DNA of 26,113 nt from assembly GCA_036897485.1 (NCBI GenBank), contig JAYMTF010001125.1, positions 1-26,113 of the forward strand. The letters run 5' to 3'. Each line of letters begins with the position of its first letter. Position 1 is the first letter of the stretch. Both the position numbers and the translations under genes were made by a program. Shown in pieces: positions 19,906 through 26,113 of this stretch. Source of the DNA: Pelargonium nanum. Taxonomy: Eukaryota; Streptophyta; Magnoliopsida; Geraniales; Geraniaceae. The notes under the pieces were generated by a model. The model searched no databases. It saw only the letters and a program-made list of their open reading frames with translations, and had not been told where the DNA came from.

Positions 19906-20082
19906 CTAATCCAAAATATTTTCGGCTTACACTAAGCCATCAATGAGGTGATAACACCTCATTAAAAATATTGGATCCGGGCGGGTCGCTCCGCTCCCAC
20001 CAATTCACTTGGGTGGGTATAAGTGAAATTAAATGAGGTATATTGGCTTGGCTTAGCCTAAGCCAAATATTTGTTGGCTTAG
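19906..20082. mobile_element. Small MITE-like element with ~45-bp imperfect terminal inverted repeats
   Basis: The left end reads CTAATCCAAAATATTTTCGG then CTTACACTAAGCC. The reverse complement of the right end reads CTAAGCCAACAAATATTTGG then CTTAGGCTAAGCC, and both continue to a CACCTCATT block. The termini are thus inverted repeats of about 45 bp around a ~90-bp core. Nested palindromes lie inside each arm: AATGAGGTG/CACCTCATT at 19942-19963 and TGGCTTAG/CTAAGCCA at 20049-20065. A 3-bp ATT flanks both ends and could be a target-site duplication, but that is weak. No coding capacity; superfamily undetermined. Confidence 0.6.
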
Positions 20083-21387
20083 ATTTCTTATTCTCTTTCA
20101 AATTTTTATAATAACCTGAACTTTTAAAAAAATCAATATTCATAAAATCTCACTATTGAACAATATTGATGAAAAAAAACATGCTATCCAATGTCTCAAA
20201 TTACACACAAAAAATAAAAGCTACAGTGATTTGATGTAGAGAAAAGAAAACTGTCAATCATCTAATCACTCTCTGCCAATAAATTATGAACCATTGGATT
20301 TACTAATTTAATCCTAACCATTAAATTTTTAACTCACATTTTTACTCTTCAACTTTTATAAATGAGAAGAAACACTGCTTCCTTGTGTATATATTGATCC
20401 ACTCCACGTGCAAACTCACCGTCTGTACAAGAAACTCATTTTAACCCCATTTTAAAATTCAGGTTATGCAGATGGCGATGGAGGCTCTAAAGAGGACGTG
20501 TGTTTAACCATCTTTTCTTGGCATGTTTGAGGAAAGCACAAGATAAAGAACAAAGCAAACTTGCGGCTTTTCTAACTTAACACGTGAAGTGGGAAATGAA
20601 AGCAGATTGTTACCAATACAAAACCCACAAAAAAAGCTAGCAATTCTACAGCATCCCGAAAAGCAAAACAACATAGACAAGTTCTCTAGGCTTTAATTCC
20701 CATAACGAGTCAACACAACTCTACGGGCTTCAGGGCTTCAGAGAAGTGTACCAACTGTTTCACATGTCACCAAAGGCTCCAAAATTTTCAAACATACAAA
20801 CCCACAATGACCCAAACAGAGAAAATATAATGTAAAATGACTCAATATACAATAATTTTGAAATTGAATCACTCTAAATATATCTCCCAACCACAACTTT
20901 TCAGACAAATCAAGAAACGGGTTGCTTTCATCTCCAATATCATCTATCATTATAGTCCTAGAACAAAAACCAAAATAGTTGTGTTGTGGCCTCTTGAAAT
21001 ATAATAATGAAAAATGCAATAAATTAGTTACTGAGATTTTACAATATTTGTGGGTCAAGTTGCAGAGTCTCAGGCGGAGATTCCAGGTAGTCTAACTCCA
21101 AAAAAGGTTTTATACTAAAATCAGGACATTTTTCTGGTTGTCAAGATAAGAATATTGATCACAAACCATGTATAATATGGATAAAAAACTCTTCACTTGA
21201 GATTGGCTCCCAAAAAATTTCAAACATGATCCTGATATGACATTGGGCTAAACCAGTTGAAAATAAGTGAAATAGACAGTCAAAAACATTGTCTAAATAA
21301 AATCTCATTCTATATTAAAAGCAACAACTCTCTTCAAAAAGAAAGGCAACAAAGAGATTACTCAACAACTACTGCTCTATGTCCCAT
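20083..21387. other. RPL17 3' flank and intergenic DNA
   Basis: The part next to 21388 must contain the RPL17 3' UTR, but its poly(A) site could not be placed. Two CACGTG G-boxes lie near 20406 and 20582, with TATA-like TTTATAAATG near 20356, so a plus-strand promoter is conceivable. The only short frame after it is MQMAMEALKRTCV, which is too short to call. Nothing else recognised. Confidence 0.4.
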
Positions 21388-24007
<2,620 letters not shown>

Positions 24008-24100
24008 GGCGTCTGCTGCTACTTCTGCGCGGAGTGAAGACGAAGAGGAACTTCGATTCCTGGTAGCAGAAGAGAGGCGATGAGAGGTTGAAGAGCAGTT

Positions 24101-24202
24101 TTTATATATAGTGCGGTGAAAATGAAAACCCTAGCACTGAAATTCCCAATTGGCCCTTTTGGGTTTTGGGCTCGGGTCGTGTGGGTGAGAGAAGATGGCC
24201 CA
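24101..24202 (-). promoter_or_regulatory. RPL17 promoter: TATA, telo-box and site II elements
   Basis: TATATATAAA on the minus strand (24110-24101) sits about 95-105 bp above the ATG, and a CT-rich leader resembling TOP-type ribosomal leaders follows. Upstream are a telo-box, AAACCCTAG on the plus strand (24126-24134), and site II elements at 24167-24172 (TGGGCT) and 24197-24202 (GGCCCA). A telo-box paired with site II is the known signature of plant ribosomal protein promoters. Confidence 0.8.
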
Positions 24203-25580
24203 TAGTTTTGCTTCGTGAGAAATGGGACGGCGTCGTTTATCAGTTGTTCAACAGCCTAAACAAATTTGGCCGTAATTCCTTATGTAAAATATTAGTAAGC
24301 ACACATTACAACACACTTATAACTATAAGTATAACCCACACACCCAATGGTTTGGGAGACATCTCCTCCGTACTAGAATACCCATGTTTTTCGAGCACAA
24401 TCTGGCCACAAACTACTCGCAACAGGCCACCCGTAAAATATCATGTATTAATGGGTTGCTCATGGGTTCAAATATTGTAACTCGCTCACTTGCGGTGGGT
24501 AGAAAAACAAAATCTATGGGCAAATTATTTGTTCATAAACACTCCTAACTATAGGAAAATGTCCTCTCAACGACACACCCCGGCTCGTTCCTGCCTTCCA
24601 TATACCCCGTCACATTCCCACATGTTTGTTGTCCAAACCATCATTACTGTTGCCCACCATTCCCATAAGAATCGAACCAATACCGTCTGAACCCTCAACT
24701 CCAACAAAAACAAAGCCTCTAGACCTTTGTCACTCACTTGAACTAGGAATTGGTGGCACTTCAAACAATGTAAATCCTTCGTCTATCCAATTCTCACATC
24801 CATACATTCGGTACTCGTCTCCGGATCAAGAATGTGGTTAAAATTTGGACAATGAATTATTCTTAAACAACTTATTTATCACATGGATATACCAATGTCG
24901 ATCCTCTGTAATCAAGACAATGACATCCATCATTTCCTTTCTTCAAGCGACTCTCATTGAACCACTAACAGAGCCGATACTCGAAGTCTAGGTTCAAGAA
25001 AAAAAAGAAAAACCTAATGTTGTCCCAATCCCATTGCGCCAAACACGTCCAATTCTAATCCATAGTTGTGCAACAATGTTACCCTTCCAAATATAATTCT
25101 CACTACAAACTCGCAACCCTCCTCATCTTTTGCGAATCGAATTAGATCATTTCTACCCAAACCTAGAAAACCCTACTCAAAATAACATGAAATACGAATG
25201 ACAACTATAGTTTCCGATCTCATTACTTGTATGAACAAGGATCACACACATGCACAAACCAAGTCCTGCTAGAACTACAAGAATAGAGGTGTGATGCGAA
25301 GTTATGAACAAAGCAACGCATACACAAACAACTCCCCTTTCTCTATACCTTAAAAATAGCCTATGATTGCTCACTTTAGAGTAGACAAAAAGGTACCCGA
25401 AATTCGAAAAATTTAGGGTCAAGTTCGAGTTTAAAATTATCACCCATAAAATCAGGTCGGGTTCACATTCAATATAATATGAAGTTTTCGAGTTGGGCTA
25501 CTATTAAGGTTTATTAATCCTAACGCGACCCAAAATTTTGGCACTCACTTTATACTATCAAAAGTAAATTAAGCACGTTT
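24203..25580. other. Intergenic DNA between the divergent RPL17 and GT47 genes
   Basis: No gene recognised. The stretch 24490-24840 on the plus strand has coding-like composition, with a frame ending SHPYIRYSSPDQECG at about 24840, but it matches no family I know and has no promoter or splice context. The 25380-25540 stretch contains GGGTC and CGGGTT strings typical of old plant repeats. Confidence 0.4.
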
Positions 25581-25589
25581 TTATTATTA

Positions 25590-25616
25590 TTTAAATAAAG
25601 GTACATTCAGCACGTG
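25590..25616 (+). promoter_or_regulatory. Candidate core promoter of the GT47 gene with G-box
   Basis: TTTAAATAAA (25590-25599) is a plausible TATA-like element about 170 bp before the ATG. CACGTG at 25611-25616 is a G-box, the usual target of bZIP and bHLH factors. Both are positional inferences. Confidence 0.35.
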
Positions 25617-25766
25617 ATTTTGTGTCCAAAAATACGGCTTAACCAATACACTAACGAACAGTTTGGCTTAAACACTGTTCCTAATACAGAATTCGCCGAG
25701 ACCCACACAACGCCAGCAAGCGCGAAAACCAAACCATAAAAACAGATCTCCAACGGACAAAAAAAT

Positions 25767-26113
25767 ATGTACGGAAAGGCCGTACCGTCTCTGGTCTGCG
25801 TCTTCGTCGTCATCGTCGCATCTTCAATCTACTTCGGCTCCGTCGATGTCAAACCCTACTTCTTCCCTCTGCGGCTCTCACCGCCGATTGCACCGTCTCC
25901 CTGTCCACCCGACCGGCCTCCGCCTCCTCCTCTCAAGGATCGGCCTCCGCCTCCTCTCAAGGTTTTCATGTACGATCTCCCCCGGAGATTCAACGTCGGC
26001 ATGATCAATCGCCGCGACCGCGACCAGAAGCCGGTCACCTCCCGGAGCTTCCCGCGGTGGCCGGAGAGGTCCGGGCTGATGAGGCAGAACAGCGCGGAGG
26101 ATTGGATGATGGC
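25767..26113 (+). CDS. GT47 (exostosin-family) glycosyltransferase, 5' part, truncated by window end
   Basis: From the ATG at 25767, 115 codons are open to the window end. The protein has a short cytosolic start (MYGKAVPS), one membrane anchor at about residues 9-25 ([16 protein letters not shown]), and a proline-rich stem with a repeated [17 protein letters not shown]. The start of the exostosin domain follows, [15 protein letters not shown], then [22 protein letters not shown]. The order anchor, stem, (K)V(F/Y)MYDLP is typical of plant GT47 proteins, Golgi type II membrane enzymes that add sugars such as arabinose, galactose, xylose or glucuronate to wall polysaccharides or glycoproteins. 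It resembles the ARAD-like/At1g34270-At5g16890 group as I remember it. The substrate cannot be told from this part. High GC, as usual for GT47 first exons. Confidence 0.85.
   Translation, partial: MYGKAVPSLVCVFVVIVASSIYFGSVDVKPYFFPLRLSPPIAPSPCPPDRPPPPPLKDRPPPPLKVFMYDLPRRFNVGMINRRDRDQKPVTSRSFPRWPERSGLMRQNSAEDWMM

Noticed and set aside
20468-20506. Short plus-strand frame MQMAMEALKRTCV after a TATA-like motif and G-box
   Set aside because: Thirteen codons with no conservation evidence; too short to call from sequence alone.
25856-26038. Glycine- and arginine-rich minus-strand frame
   Set aside because: Antisense shadow of the proline-rich, GC-rich first exon of the GT47 gene.

Overview
This is nuclear DNA from a flowering plant, most likely a eudicot. 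It is AT-rich, the genes have introns with GT-AG borders, and the promoters carry plant-type elements (site II TGGGCC, telo-box, USE). The recognisable proteins are plant forms of conserved eukaryotic families. I cannot name the species from sequence alone.

Layout, left to right. The window opens inside the first coding exon of an FG-nucleoporin, best matched to NUP54 (minus strand, 1-120), with its 5' UTR and promoter running to about 300. A G-rich stretch without a recognisable gene follows, including an 18-base run of G. Next is an F-box/kelch-repeat gene of the Arabidopsis At1g67480 type (minus): coding exons at 3527-2998 and 2131-1504, and inferred 5' UTR exons reaching a TATA box near 5285. 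From about 5.3 to 14.9 kb there is mostly AT-rich intergenic DNA with repeats. These include a tRNA-derived SINE with a perfect 10-bp target-site duplication inside one copy of an older local duplication, a possible MITE with a 13-bp perfect hairpin, and a threefold ~390-bp tandem array that abuts the 3' end of the next gene.

That gene encodes the 12-kDa signal peptidase subunit (SPC12/SPCS1, minus, 15180-14902, 5' UTR intron), behind a promoter with three site II elements. At 16988-16851 (minus) lies a U4 spliceosomal snRNA gene with a complete plant Pol II snRNA promoter; no protein-gene scan would find it. Two LINE-type RNase H fragments follow (about 17.9-18.65 kb). The left one is a clean 5'-truncated insertion with a 13-bp target-site duplication. 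A small MITE-like element sits at 19906-20082.

The largest resolved gene is RPL17 (cytosolic ribosomal protein uL22, minus, 24007-21388). It has seven coding exons, the first contributing only the ATG. Its promoter carries a telo-box and site II elements, and its longest intron holds three diverged tandem repeats. The window ends in the 5' part of a plus-strand GT47/exostosin-family glycosyltransferase (from 25767).

The genes do not form a pathway. They are mostly housekeeping functions (nuclear pore, ER signal peptide removal, splicing, translation) plus an F-box protein and a Golgi glycosyltransferase. All but the last are on the minus strand. I did not find an obviously new multi-gene system. 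The best leads are the U4 gene, the repeat array in the RPL17 intron as a possible snoRNA cluster, and the triplicated SPC12 3' flank.
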